Shown here in pieces: positions 19,972 through 29,215 of a stretch of 40,000 nucleotides of DNA (position 1 is its first letter; every line of letters starts with the position of its first letter). The notes under the pieces were generated by a model, which was not told the DNA's origin, did not search any database, and saw only the letters and a program-made list of their open reading frames with translations. The position numbers were made by a program, and so were the translations under genes. This stretch comes from Zelonia costaricensis (Eukaryota > Euglenozoa > Kinetoplastea > Trypanosomatida > Trypanosomatidae): positions 1 through 40,000 of the forward strand of contig JASAOO010003326.1 in the NCBI GenBank assembly GCA_030849075.1, in the 5' to 3' direction.

Positions 19972-22900
19972 TCACACCGCCTCCGGGGCGGCACCACCGC
20001 GAGCGGAGTTGCGCTCAATCTCGTTCGCCGTGTGCAGCACCTGCTGCAGGAAGGAGAGCGCCTCCGTCATCGGGGCGATGTTCTCCTCGAGACTGCTGTT
20101 CGGGCGCAGTTTCCAGTGAATCGACGACCCGCGCGACCGGAAGAAGGTCAGCTTCGATGTGGGCTTCAGGACCTCTGCCATCTCCGCCGGCGTCAAGTGC
20201 AGCGCGTCGCGGGCGCCGTGGCCACCGCTGCGGCCCGCCGCCCGCCGTGCCGCCGTGAGGCTGCGCATGAAGTTGTTGTTGCTCGTGTTCTGCATCGCTG
20301 CGACCTTGACGGGGCCGTACGTGTTCACCTTCTCCTTCAGCTGCCGCGCCGCGGCGAAGTTCTCGATGAAGAGGGAGGTCGTGTTGTCTACCAGCAGATC
20401 CGTGCCCTCCGGCTTCACGCGCGACGTGTGCTCGACGACGATGCTCTCGACGTTGAGATCCTCGGCGGCGTAGTCGACCTCGCACACGTTCGTCAGGTCC
20501 ATGCGCTCGTACATGGCGGTGGAGCCGTGCAGGAGGTAGTTGTGCTCGGCCAGCGACAGCTCCTCAAGAATCGCCTTGGCCAGCGGCGCGGCTGGGTTGT
20601 CGGCCTGCTGCTTCCACCGCCGGTACGCGCGGAACTCCACCTCGAAGGGGTAGGCGACCGTCTTGTTACGCGCCAAGTCGTCCTCGTCGTCGTCGTCTTC
20701 AAACGCGACCTTGCGCGGATTCTCCGCCTCCGCGCCGAGCGCCACCGGCGCCCCCGTCTCTGCGGCCTCGACCGCCGCGGCCGGCCTCGACTCCTCTGCG
20801 GCACGGAAGGGGCTGTCGAGGTCCATGCCCATGCCCACGGGGGCCGGGCCCATGCGTGCCTTGGCAGCCACAGGGGCCGGCGGCTTCGGCATAACGGGCT
20901 CGGCAATCGCAGCGGGGGCGGCCGGCATCGCCGCCGTCGGCACGGGCCGCGCCGCCATCGCCGGCGGAACGTGGGCGGGCGTGGAGTAGACCGGTGGGGC
21001 CACCGCCGGGGGTGGCGCAGGGGCCGCCGCCTTCGCTCCCGCCGCCGGCGACGCCGCCACACTCGCCCCGGCACTCCCGCCCTCCTCCGCCTTCACCTCG
21101 TTCTTGCGCCGCACGAAGGTCTCGTCGAGCGAGAAGACGGACCAGTTGAAGGCAACACCGATGTTCTCGACATCGAGCAGTCGGAACTGGTCAACGTCGC
21201 TGTCCCACACCGCGCGCGCGATGGAGCGACTCTGCCGCTCGTTCGAGAAGAAGTTGATCTTGACCGTCGTGGAGCTGGCCGGGAAGTGCAGCGAGCCGCT
21301 CTCCATGTCGACGGCACGCGACACGCAGGCCGGACAGTCCTTGATGAAGTACAGCTGCATCGACTCAGCGTTCATGCGCTCCACGAACTCGCCAAACGTC
21401 GCGTGCTTCAGCGGGGTCGAGTACGAGCCCTGACGCGCAAGACAGCAGTACGCCGCGCCAAGGTTGATCTTCACCGACACGTGCTGCGTCCGCACATCCT
21501 CCAGGTTCAGCAGGAAGCGGAACTCCCGCAAAAAGTAGTCGCGCAGCGCGTTAAAGCGCTTCGCCGTCAGCACCGGGCTGTTCGCGAGGCTCGTCTCGTA
21601 CATGACGCTCGCCCCCGTGCCGGCCTGCTGCACCGTCAGCGGCACGACCTCGTCGTCCTCGAGGTAGTGGTCCACGTCCTCGCCCTCCGCCTCGCCCCCG
21701 GCGGCGGCCTTGCCGTCGTGCGCGGCGCCACCAGTGGGTGGACGCCGCCCAGCGGGGCCGGCAGCACGCGCCGCGCTGGTCGCAGCATCGACGGCTGCGA
21801 GGGTGCCGCTTCCGTCAGCGTCAGCAGCGGCCGCGTTCTCCGCCGGGTCCACGTGCGACACCGCCGCCGGCGCCGTGACGGCAGCCGCAGGCGGGGGACT
21901 CACGTGCAGGGCGTCGGCGGACAACGCGGGTGGCGGCGGCGTCGGCAGTGCCACGGCGTCGGTGGCAGCTGGGCGCGCGAGTTCCGCGTCGAGGCCCGCC
22001 GGCGCCGCAGGGGTCGCCCCCACCGCTGCTGCACCGGCAGCAGTTGCCGTCGCCGCTGCAGCCTCGTCCTCCTCGCTGTCGCTCTCGGGGATGGGCACGG
22101 CGGCGGCGGCCCGCTCCACGGCGGCGGCGGCCTCGGCGAGCGCGGCCGCCTTGCGCCGTCGTGCCTCCTGCCGCGCCTCGGCGTCAGCGCCGTCGTCGCC
22201 GGACGCTGTGGACGAGGAACGGGAGGACCGCACGGCCTCCTCCTCGACATCGAAGCCGGCCGCGGCGTGGGTCTGGTTCTGGAAGGCACGTGCCTCTGCC
22301 GTCTGCACCGCGTCGGTCGACTGCGGGGGCGGCGTGGGGGTGGTGGTGGTCGCGGTACTTGCCGGGTGAGACGACGAGGGTGCGTCGCCCGGAGCGGGTG
22401 CGGGGGTGACCGCTGCACTCGCGGTGCGCACGGGTCCGGCGATGCCGCCATCGCTGCTGCTGCCGTTGTGGTGGTGGTGGACGACGGCGGCGGCGGCGGC
22501 GTCCTCGTCGTCGCTGCTGTCGTCGAGCGGGTCGATGATGGCGTCGGTGTCCACCTCCTTCTCGAGGTTGGCGAGGTCGTCGACGCTGCTGGCCGCGTCG
22601 GCCTCGTCGTCGTCCACCTCCACGAGTACCGGCTCGGCGTCCTCGCCGTCGGCCTGCCGCTGCGTCAGCCCCACTGCCGCCTCGTCGCCATCGCCGTCCA
22701 CGTCGCCATCGCGCTCGTTGGGGTACGCGTCTTCGTCGTCGTCGTCGAAGATGCCGTGCGCTTCGCGCCACGCCTGCGTGCCGCGCCGGGGCTTGCCGAT
22801 GGAGAGGTTGACGAGACGGATCAGCTTGTTCTGCAGCTTGAAGGGCTTCGCGCCCTTGTGGCCGAACAGCTTCAGCGTCACCTGCCGCGTGTGGTTCTGC

Positions 22901-23469
22901 AGGTCGCCGACGATGACGCAGTAGCGACGCCGCTTCTCGCCACGGAAGAGCAGCTGGCGCGCCGTGTCGCTCGTGTTGTTCTCGAAGACGCCAAAGTGCG
23001 TGCGCGGGGCCGCCGCACGGGCTTCTGCGACCGCCGCGAGGCGGGCCGTGATGGACATGGGCCCGCCTGCCGCTGCTGCTGCTGCCGCTGCTGCTGCTGC
23101 GGCGGCGGCGATCTGAGCTGGCACGTTGTTGAGGGGGATGTCCTTGCCCTTTTTGAGGTGGGCGTACTGCGCGGCGAGCTCCTCCTCCTCCGTCACCGGC
23201 TTCGTGGCCTTGGTGCCGAGCGTGGAGGAGGGCAGCACGACGGTGGTGGTCGCGGCGGTAAAGATGGTGCTGCCCTCCTCCGCACGGGCGAGCGCTGCGG
23301 CGGCGCCGCTGGCGGACTTCTGCTCCATCTCCTCGGTGCGCAGCTGATGCTTGAAGTTGCCACGTCCGCGGCGCACAACGGGGGCCGGCGGCGGCTTGGC
23401 AGCCGTGGCGGGCTTCGCCGCGCTGGTGGCCTCAGCGCCGGGCACACCGGTTGGGGCCAGGGCGGACAT
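19972..23469 (-). CDS. Large protein of unknown function (1165 aa), acidic and low-complexity linkers
   Basis: The family is not recognised. Three well-ordered blocks are separated by low-complexity linkers. The first is at about residues 175-230 (RRRYCVIVGDLQNHTRQVTL and GHKGAKPFKLQNKLIRLVNL), followed by an Asp/Glu-rich stretch. The second is at about 620-790, with YFLREFRFLLNLEDV, a CxxC-like pair in IKDCPACVSRAV and DQFRLLDVENIGVAFNWSVF. The third is at about 925-1165, with YRRWKQQADNP, YGPVKVAAMQNTSNNNFMRS and a helical C-terminus. A poly-Ala run (minus strand of about 23060-23110) and Ala/Pro/Ser linkers lie between. The frame stays open upstream to a TTG at 23686-23688, but the first in-frame ATG is 23467-23469, which is the start used. 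The mixture suggests a scaffold or nucleic-acid-associated protein, but this is a guess. A long plus-strand open frame over the same DNA is its antisense shadow. Confidence 0.85.
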   Translation of the reverse strand: MSALAPTGVPGAEATSAAKPATAAKPPPAPVVRRGRGNFKHQLRTEEMEQKSASGAAAALARAEEGSTIFTAATTTVVLPSSTLGTKATKPVTEEEELAAQYAHLKKGKDIPLNNVPAQIAAAAAAAAAAAAAAGGPMSITARLAAVAEARAAAPRTHFGVFENNTSDTARQLLFRGEKRRRYCVIVGDLQNHTRQVTLKLFGHKGAKPFKLQNKLIRLVNLSIGKPRRGTQAWREAHGIFDDDDEDAYPNERDGDVDGDGDEAAVGLTQRQADGEDAEPVLVEVDDDEADAASSVDDLANLEKEVDTDAIIDPLDDSSDDEDAAAAAVVHHHHNGSSSDGGIAGPVRTASAAVTPAPAPGDAPSSSHPASTATTTTPTPPPQSTDAVQTAEARAFQNQTHAAAGFDVEEEAVRSSRSSSTASGDDGADAEARQEARRRKAAALAEAAAAVERAAAAVPIPESDSEEDEAAAATATAAGAAAVGATPAAPAGLDAELARPAATDAVALPTPPPPALSADALHVSPPPAAAVTAPAAVSHVDPAENAAAADADGSGTLAAVDAATSAARAAGPAGRRPPTGGAAHDGKAAAGGEAEGEDVDHYLEDDEVVPLTVQQAGTGASVMYETSLANSPVLTAKRFNALRDYFLREFRFLLNLEDVRTQHVSVKINLGAAYCCLARQGSYSTPLKHATFGEFVERMNAESMQLYFIKDCPACVSRAVDMESGSLHFPASSTTVKINFFSNERQSRSIARAVWDSDVDQFRLLDVENIGVAFNWSVFSLDETFVRRKNEVKAEEGGSAGASVAASPAAGAKAAAPAPPPAVAPPVYSTPAHVPPAMAARPVPTAAMPAAPAAIAEPVMPKPPAPVAAKARMGPAPVGMGMDLDSPFRAAEESRPAAAVEAAETGAPVALGAEAENPRKVAFEDDDDEDDLARNKTVAYPFEVEFRAYRRWKQQADNPAAPLAKAILEELSLAEHNYLLHGSTAMYERMDLTNVCEVDYAAEDLNVESIVVEHTSRVKPEGTDLLVDNTTSLFIENFAAARQLKEKVNTYGPVKVAAMQNTSNNNFMRSLTAARRAAGRSGGHGARDALHLTPAEMAEVLKPTSKLTFFRSRGSSIHWKLRPNSSLEENIAPMTEALSFLQQVLHTANEIERNSARGGAAPEAV

Positions 23470-24247
23470 CGCTTGCGTGCCGGTGTTGGAGAGGGTGGGA
23501 GGTGGCTGAGGAGTCCCAACGTCGAGAGCGATACGTGCGGGCGTGCCGGTCTTCCTGGACCAGCGACCCACCGTCCTTCTAGCTTGAATAGGGGTATGTC
23601 TGTGTTGATCGTGATAGCGGAGGGAGAAGGTTAGGCCAGCGTGTGGACTGCTGGGGTCGACGCAGTCGTGTGAGTCCGCGGGGTGCAAGTGGGGACTGAC
23701 GTGTGCGCAGCAGGGTGTGACGCGTAGGCGGGATTAACAAGGGGCGAAGGAGGGCAAGGAGTGGTTCAGATGTAGTTCTGGGGCGGCCGTGTCGCGCAGT
23801 CGCGGCGACGCGTGACAGCATCGTGTCACGTTCGTTGAGTGCGCACCGTGCGCGGCTAGCTCCCCCTCACCCCTCGCGCATGCCGGCACCCCAGCGGGGT
23901 GTGGGGTCGCGGTGTCGCTGCGATTGGACCCTATCACAGGCGGAGCCGGCTCTCCGTGACCGCGCGTGGGCGACCCGTAGCAGCCTGTGCTTGCTGGGTG
24001 AATGTGATCACAAGCGCAGAGCAAGACGCGATGAACCACAACACGTGCGTGGTGGATAACAAGACCGTGCGCGTGCCGTTGTGGGAGGGAAAGGGGGGAG
24101 GGGGGAGGGGGGAGGGGCGAGAAGGCGCACACATACGGCGCATCCTCCCCTCCTGTTCCTCCACTTCCCCGCCTTCCCTCCCTCCCCTCCCCCCTACACA
24201 AGGACACACAGGCACACATCGGAAGCACAGCTCTAGCTCCTCTTCGC
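23470..24247. other. Spacer, no gene seen
   Basis: A 778-base spacer with a purine-rich tract (24085-24120) next to a pyrimidine-rich one (24140-24200) on the plus strand. No gene is recognised. Confidence 0.5.
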
Positions 24248-25483
24248 CTAGTCGATGCGGCGGCCGTACTTGTCCACGCGGAACGTCGTCAGCCCGACGC
24301 TGCGCCGCTTCAACTTGTTCGACTTCATGTACGTGCCGCTACGGCCGGCCTTGGCGCACGCGTCCTCCATCCGCTGCAGCGCGTGGGCCCACTCCTTCTC
24401 GCTGGGGTGCTTCACCTGCTTCGAGATGGTGCCCGACTTGTTTGCCGTGGGCGGTGACAGCGTCAGACTCGCCTCGCGGTCGTTGGCGACGATGCTGGTG
24501 AAGTGATGGTACACCTGCAGCTCCTCAGCATTGGCCTTCACGGCGTTGCTCATCTCGTGCAGCTTGTGGATCGCCGCCTCGGCGCTCTGGAAGTCACGAA
24601 TCGTAATCTTGACAGGGTGCCCTTTGCGAATGTCCTGCACAATCTTCTTGCTGCGCCAGCCGACGAAGTGCGCGTCCACGGCGTCGCGGAAGGCGTGGTC
24701 GATGAGCTCCTTCGTCTTGCCCATGTACTGCCGTGGCTTGTCGGCCGCACCGCCGTCCTGCTGCTGTTGCGGCGAGTCGGCCGGGCTGGCCGCTGAGGAG
24801 TCGCTGGTGGAGGGGACGCCGGTGAGTCCCACGACGAGGTCCATCTCGGGCTGCACCAGCTTCCACACCCACGGCCGCTCGCGCCGGATACGGCAGTAGG
24901 CGATCTCGTCGCCGCGCGCGCCCATCTGCACGAGGTTCATCTTGCGTAGCTGCGCCTGCTCCAGGGCGTCCTTGATGTCCATCGGGCTGAGGTGCACGCG
25001 GTCCTCAGCGCCGGTCTCGGGGTTCTCGATGTGTGTGATCTGCACCTCGGCGTGCAGAATCAAGCTGTCGATGGGGTGCTGCTGCAGGTACGTGTGAATC
25101 TTCGCCAGCGCCGCCTCCGACGCGTTGGGTGGAGCCAGCTCCGCCACAATCGCGTTCACGCTCTTCTTCGCCGACTCGACCGCCGCGTCGTGGCGCACCC
25201 CGGCCATCGGGTCGAACTCGAACTCAAACGCGTCGTCGTTGCCGAGACCGGTAGTGGGGACCTGCGGCATGTGGCGGCACGCAGACGCCGACAGCCAGCG
25301 CCGATTCGTCCACAGCGCGTGTGGGGCCACACCAGCGCAAGGCAGCGGCGCAGGACTCGCACAGGCGGCGTCGCCTACCATCGCCGCAGCTACCGGTGGT
25401 GATGCCGCTGCGGCGGCAACACGTGCACCGGCAGCGGCGACGCCGGTTCGCCGTGCGATGAAGCGCAGCGACGTGCGCAGCAT
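24248..25483 (-). CDS. Mitochondrial translation initiation factor IF3-like protein
   Basis: A 411-aa protein. The first ~30 residues (MLRTSLRFIARRTGVAAAGA onward) are rich in Arg and Ala with no acidic residue, a clear mitochondrial import type. Residues ~163-212 resemble the IF3 N-domain (LSPMDIKDALEQAQLRKMNL, then VQMG and a basic RIRRERPWVWKL segment). Residues ~255-312 resemble the IF3 C-domain, including KTKELIDHAFRDAVDAHF and KKIVQDIRKGHPVKITIRDF, with the alternating helix and strand and the typical GHPVK. The domains are joined by a Ser/Pro/Gln linker (223-250). Bacterial IF3 is ~180 aa, so this carries long extra arms, as organellar IF3s do. The expected role is binding the small mitoribosomal subunit and start-codon selection. 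The assignment is from motif recognition and is moderate; a mitoribosomal assembly protein is an alternative. The start is ATG 25481-25483. Confidence 0.82.
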   Translation of the reverse strand: MLRTSLRFIARRTGVAAAGARVAAAAASPPVAAAMVGDAACASPAPLPCAGVAPHALWTNRRWLSASACRHMPQVPTTGLGNDDAFEFEFDPMAGVRHDAAVESAKKSVNAIVAELAPPNASEAALAKIHTYLQQHPIDSLILHAEVQITHIENPETGAEDRVHLSPMDIKDALEQAQLRKMNLVQMGARGDEIAYCRIRRERPWVWKLVQPEMDLVVGLTGVPSTSDSSAASPADSPQQQQDGGAADKPRQYMGKTKELIDHAFRDAVDAHFVGWRSKKIVQDIRKGHPVKITIRDFQSAEAAIHKLHEMSNAVKANAEELQVYHHFTSIVANDREASLTLSPPTANKSGTISKQVKHPSEKEWAHALQRMEDACAKAGRSGTYMKSNKLKRRSVGLTTFRVDKYGRRID

Positions 25484-26272
25484 GCTGTGACTACCAGGAG
25501 AGTGCAACACGGAAAGGTAACGGCGCAGGAGAGGGGCCACGCGGTGACGAGGAGGAGCGGCAGAGGCAAAGTTGACTGAATGACGCGAGCCCGTCGTGCT
25601 GCGGCGGTGCGTCGACCAAACGAATGGGGGGGAGGGGGGAGCAGGAGAGGGGGGGGGCGGGAAAGAGTGAAGGGCATCAAGAGAGTACGTAAAAGACAAA
25701 AGTTGAGGTAAAGAGCGGAGCTCCGCGCGGCAGACCTCCGCAACTTCGACGGTCAACAGTGCGCCTCGGCGGTGAGGTTCTCCCCCCCCCTCGCCCGCCA
25801 CTCCTCCTGCACGCCGCGTGGCACAGGGGGGAGGGTGGGGGCCACCCGGGTCTCTGTCGGAGAAGCAGGCGCGCATGTGGTGCTCGGTCCCGTCCCGCAC
25901 GTGCCGCCAGCCAATGCGTGCATTTACGTTGCTTTGCCCTTCATACTGTTTCTCTCCCTTTCTCTCTCTCGTCCGCATCGCGTGCAGGCGTGCGTGGCAG
26001 AGCCTGCCCCTGCCCCCCCCCCGGCACGGAGGAGCGGATAAGCTGTGACGACAACAACTCGACAACGCCCAGACACCCCACCCACCCACCCACCTCCACT
26101 TCCACGCCCCGGTGCGCGGCGCGCGCAGACATGGGCACCACAACGCACCAACCCCGTCCCCCGCCCCGCCCTACCCGCGCGCTCACACTCACAGAACCCG
26201 CGCATGGCCACACACTGCCCGCATTCGGCTGACACATCGTCGCCGTCGTCGCTCCCCCCTCCCTTTTTGGCC
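25484..26272. other. Spacer, no gene seen
   Basis: A 789-base spacer with G runs near 25627-25660 and pyrimidine-rich plus-strand patches near 25780 and 26010. No gene is recognised. Confidence 0.5.
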
Positions 26273-29215
26273 CTACCCTTGGAGCACCTTGAAAGTGACG
26301 CACACGCCGTAGTGGTCGGAGGGGAAGAGGTAGCCGGGGGCGTCGGTGTTGCCGTTCTCATCGTTCACGCTGCGCATCCCGACGAGGTGCGCCTCGACCG
26401 GCTGCAGCGCGTGGGCCGTGCGGCTCGCCGTCCCTGCCGCCGCCACATCGCTGGTGCGCACGAACACCTTGTCGGCGCGCCCAAAGTAGAACTCTTCGAT
26501 CTTGAGCTTGCAGAAGTGGTTCGTCTCGTCCATCGTCTTGCCGTACGTGTTGGGGTTTACCAGCGGCCAGCAGTCGACGAAGCGCGACTCCGACGGCATG
26601 ACGAACTCGTTGCTCGGCCAGTCGTTGAAGTCGCCCATCACCACGGTGTCGCCGTGCAGCTGCCGCATCAAGATGTGGCGCAGCGCCTGGTCCTGCCCGG
26701 TGCGCGCCACCTCCTGCGCCTTCGCGAACGGGGCGAGGAGGTGCATCGAGCACACATTCACCTCCCACTTCGGCGGCGCAGCACCCCGGCTGCGCGACTT
26801 TACCGAAGCGCGCTCGCCTCCTTCGCCTTGGCCGCCAGCCTCACCCCCGTCCGGCATCGAGGCCATCAAGTCGAGCGTGGCGACGGGCATCAGCGAGACG
26901 TGGCCCGGCCACGCGGGAACGTTGACGTGACGCAGCTCCCGCAGCGGCCAGCGGCCACCGCGGCGCACGAGAAGCAGCACGCCCCACGGCGCCAGGACGG
27001 AGCTGTCGGGGCTGCAGGACATGATGTACCGCTCCCGGCACCACGGCTGGGCCGCGAGGTAGGCGGCGAACGGCTCCTCGACCTCCTGCAGCCCCACCAC
27101 GTCCGCGTCCTCGGCTTCAATGAGCCGCGCAAGCACCGGGTACCGCTGCGGGGAGCACCAGTCGATGCCCGGCATGCCCAGCGGCGTGGGCTGGTTGCTG
27201 TACCGGTCGAACATCACGTTCCACGTGAGCACCTTCAGCGTGGGGCTCGCGGCCGCCGCTGCTGCAGCTGCCGTCCGTTCAGCTGTCTCAGCGACTGCCC
27301 CTGTAGCAGCGGTGTCCTCCCGCGGCTGCTGCGCGTGTTGCTGCGCCGACGCCGTGAGACTCGGGAAGTCGCGCTGCAGCGCCACCCACGTCTTCGTCGC
27401 GGCGTCGAAGGCGACCACGGCGTCGCGCATGTCCTGCTGCACCATGTGCAGCGTGGAGAGCTGACTGCGCTGGTAGCACACGTCCTGCCTCCGCGCGGTG
27501 ACGCCGAGGTCGACGTAGCGCATTGCCCACATCTTGCTGCGCTCGTGCTGCAGCCACGCGTAGGACGGCGCGAAGCAGAGGGCCGGGTGGGGCCGGTCCG
27601 CTGTTGCGTAGGTGAGGAAGTTTTGCAGGGCGGTGTGCACGTCGGTCAGCTTTGCAGTGGGCGAGGTCAGCTCGTGCGGCACCTCGCTGCGCAGCACCGT
27701 TTGCACACCCGGCACGTAGTCGGCGAGAAAGACAGAGACGTAGTGTGGGCGGAAGCAGCTGAGGATGGCGTACTCGGCTGCCGTCAGCGGCTGCCCGGCG
27801 GTCCAGAACGGGAAGTACGACACGGGCACCCTCGGCGCGGCGGCGCCCTCGTCTTTGTCCAACAGCGCGGCAGCCTCGCTGGGGGGACCACCCACGGCCA
27901 TGTAGAGCTTCCCGCGGTGAACTTGGCGAGCAAGATAGCGACACAAATCGCCAATGTTCACGACCAGGATGCGCTTGGACGAGTCGTCAAGGTCGCCCTT
28001 GGTGTTGACGGCGGCCTCGGCATCCATGTACGCCGGCACCTCGCCCGCGTCAAGGGTCTCGCCGTGGGAAAAGAGGTAGTGCGACGTCAGCGCGTGCCGC
28101 AGGTAGCTCCTGAAGACGTTATCTGAGGCCTTGGCGCCCACGCTCGTGTCTGCGGCGCCGGTGGGCGGCTCACTGGCCTCGGCGGCGGTGGACGCATCTC
28201 CGGCCTTCTTCGCGCCTGCGCCGGACGCGGCGCGCGGTGACCCGCCCCCTGACGGCGTCTCGTGGCCGCCCGCGAGGCGCGCGCGAAGAGCCTGCAGGTC
28301 CAGCTCGAGGACGCCGTTGGGCTTCTCGCGCAGCAGCCGGTGCGCTGCGCCTTCAGCGTCCCCGGCTGCCTGGGCGGCCGCCATGTAAGAGGACAGCAGA
28401 GTCGGCAGGTACGCGCCGCCGAGCGGCGAGAGGCCTGTGACAGTGCTGCCGTTGCACAGGAGGTACACCAGCAGCGCGTCGGCCCGCACGGCGGAGAGGG
28501 CGCGGGTGCGCCCGGCCTGGAGGTCGTCGCCGGCCTCGAGATACGCGAGGGCATCGCCGAGCGTGAAGTGGCGCAGGTCGGACCCGCCGTGCAGAATGTT
28601 GCTCACCTGGAAGTACGGGGCGAGGCCCAGGACATTCATCCACAGTTCCCCAGACCCGATGATGCAGAGCGAGTTGGTGGTGTGCTGGGCCCCGTCGCGG
28701 CACGCGAGATCGAGGGCCCAGGCGGACACCTTCCGCTCCACCGCCCCCTCGACGCCGAGACCGGACACGACCACCTCTGCTGACGTGAGCGTGCGGCCAA
28801 GCGGCATGCACTTGAGCACGCGGTCCTCGACTGCGCGCATCAGCGGCCCACCCGGCATGCGGTACATGTTCGTCTCGAAGCGCCGGCCGCGCGCGTTGTG
28901 TCGAAGGCGGTGGGCCTGCGCCAAGCTACCGGCGCCATCTAAAGCCAGCAGCATGGCGCGGCGGCACTGCACGCGGCGCAGCAGCTGCGATAGTGCGTTC
29001 ACGATGTGCCGCCCAATGAGGGCGCCGCGCCGGGGCTCCTCCGTGACGTGCTTCGTGAGCCGCGCCGCGCTGCCAATGAAGGACGACAGGTCGACGGCAA
29101 CGTAGTCGTACTCGACCGGCTTCTTGGTGATGAGCAGCTGGTGCGCATCAGAGAGGCGGCGCCCGTCACGGTAGGTGAGGAGCCGGCATGGGGTGCGGGA
29201 GATGAGGCCGAGCAT
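26273..29215 (-). CDS. KREX1: RNA-editing 3' exonuclease KREX1 (XRN-like region plus EEP nuclease domain)
   Basis: A 980-aa protein with the two-part architecture of kinetoplastid RNA-editing exonucleases. The N-terminal half resembles XRN 5'-3' exonucleases (DYVAVDLSSFIG at 37-48, AMLLALDGAG at 87-96, NARGRRFE at 107-114). The C-terminal domain (~659-978) is an endonuclease/exonuclease/phosphatase fold with all key motifs: TWNVMFDRY (N666), VVGLQEVEE (E711), SMHL (H825), MGDFNDWPSNE (D862, N864) and PSDHYG (D967, H968). In T. brucei and L. tarentolae this enzyme removes unpaired U residues from the 5' cleavage fragment during U-deletion editing in the mitochondrion. KREX2 is the main alternative, but Leishmania KREX2 is reported to lack the EEP domain, so KREX1 fits better, and remembered gene order agrees. 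The N-terminal region lacks the Asp-rich GxDADL motif of active XRNs (here IIGSGELWM, 185-193). The N-terminus is basic and import-like. The start is ATG 29213-29215. Confidence 0.92.
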   Translation of the reverse strand: MLGLISRTPCRLLTYRDGRRLSDAHQLLITKKPVEYDYVAVDLSSFIGSAARLTKHVTEEPRRGALIGRHIVNALSQLLRRVQCRRAMLLALDGAGSLAQAHRLRHNARGRRFETNMYRMPGGPLMRAVEDRVLKCMPLGRTLTSAEVVVSGLGVEGAVERKVSAWALDLACRDGAQHTTNSLCIIGSGELWMNVLGLAPYFQVSNILHGGSDLRHFTLGDALAYLEAGDDLQAGRTRALSAVRADALLVYLLCNGSTVTGLSPLGGAYLPTLLSSYMAAAQAAGDAEGAAHRLLREKPNGVLELDLQALRARLAGGHETPSGGGSPRAASGAGAKKAGDASTAAEASEPPTGAADTSVGAKASDNVFRSYLRHALTSHYLFSHGETLDAGEVPAYMDAEAAVNTKGDLDDSSKRILVVNIGDLCRYLARQVHRGKLYMAVGGPPSEAAALLDKDEGAAAPRVPVSYFPFWTAGQPLTAAEYAILSCFRPHYVSVFLADYVPGVQTVLRSEVPHELTSPTAKLTDVHTALQNFLTYATADRPHPALCFAPSYAWLQHERSKMWAMRYVDLGVTARRQDVCYQRSQLSTLHMVQQDMRDAVVAFDAATKTWVALQRDFPSLTASAQQHAQQPREDTAATGAVAETAERTAAAAAAAASPTLKVLTWNVMFDRYSNQPTPLGMPGIDWCSPQRYPVLARLIEAEDADVVGLQEVEEPFAAYLAAQPWCRERYIMSCSPDSSVLAPWGVLLLVRRGGRWPLRELRHVNVPAWPGHVSLMPVATLDLMASMPDGGEAGGQGEGGERASVKSRSRGAAPPKWEVNVCSMHLLAPFAKAQEVARTGQDQALRHILMRQLHGDTVVMGDFNDWPSNEFVMPSESRFVDCWPLVNPNTYGKTMDETNHFCKLKIEEFYFGRADKVFVRTSDVAAAGTASRTAHALQPVEAHLVGMRSVNDENGNTDAPGYLFPSDHYGVCVTFKVLQG

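Noticed and set aside
19891..23634. A 1247-codon open frame on the plus strand
   Set aside because: It is exactly antisense to the 1165-aa minus-strand gene, is Arg/His/Leu/Val-rich and has no domain. It is a by-product of high GC at third codon positions.
23470..23688. N-terminal extension of the 1165-aa protein
   Set aside because: The extension begins with TTG, not ATG, and its sequence looks like UTR; the first in-frame ATG is at 23467-23469.
26045..28126. A 693-codon plus-strand open frame
   Set aside because: It is antisense to KREX1, whose minus-strand frame has clear nuclease motifs.
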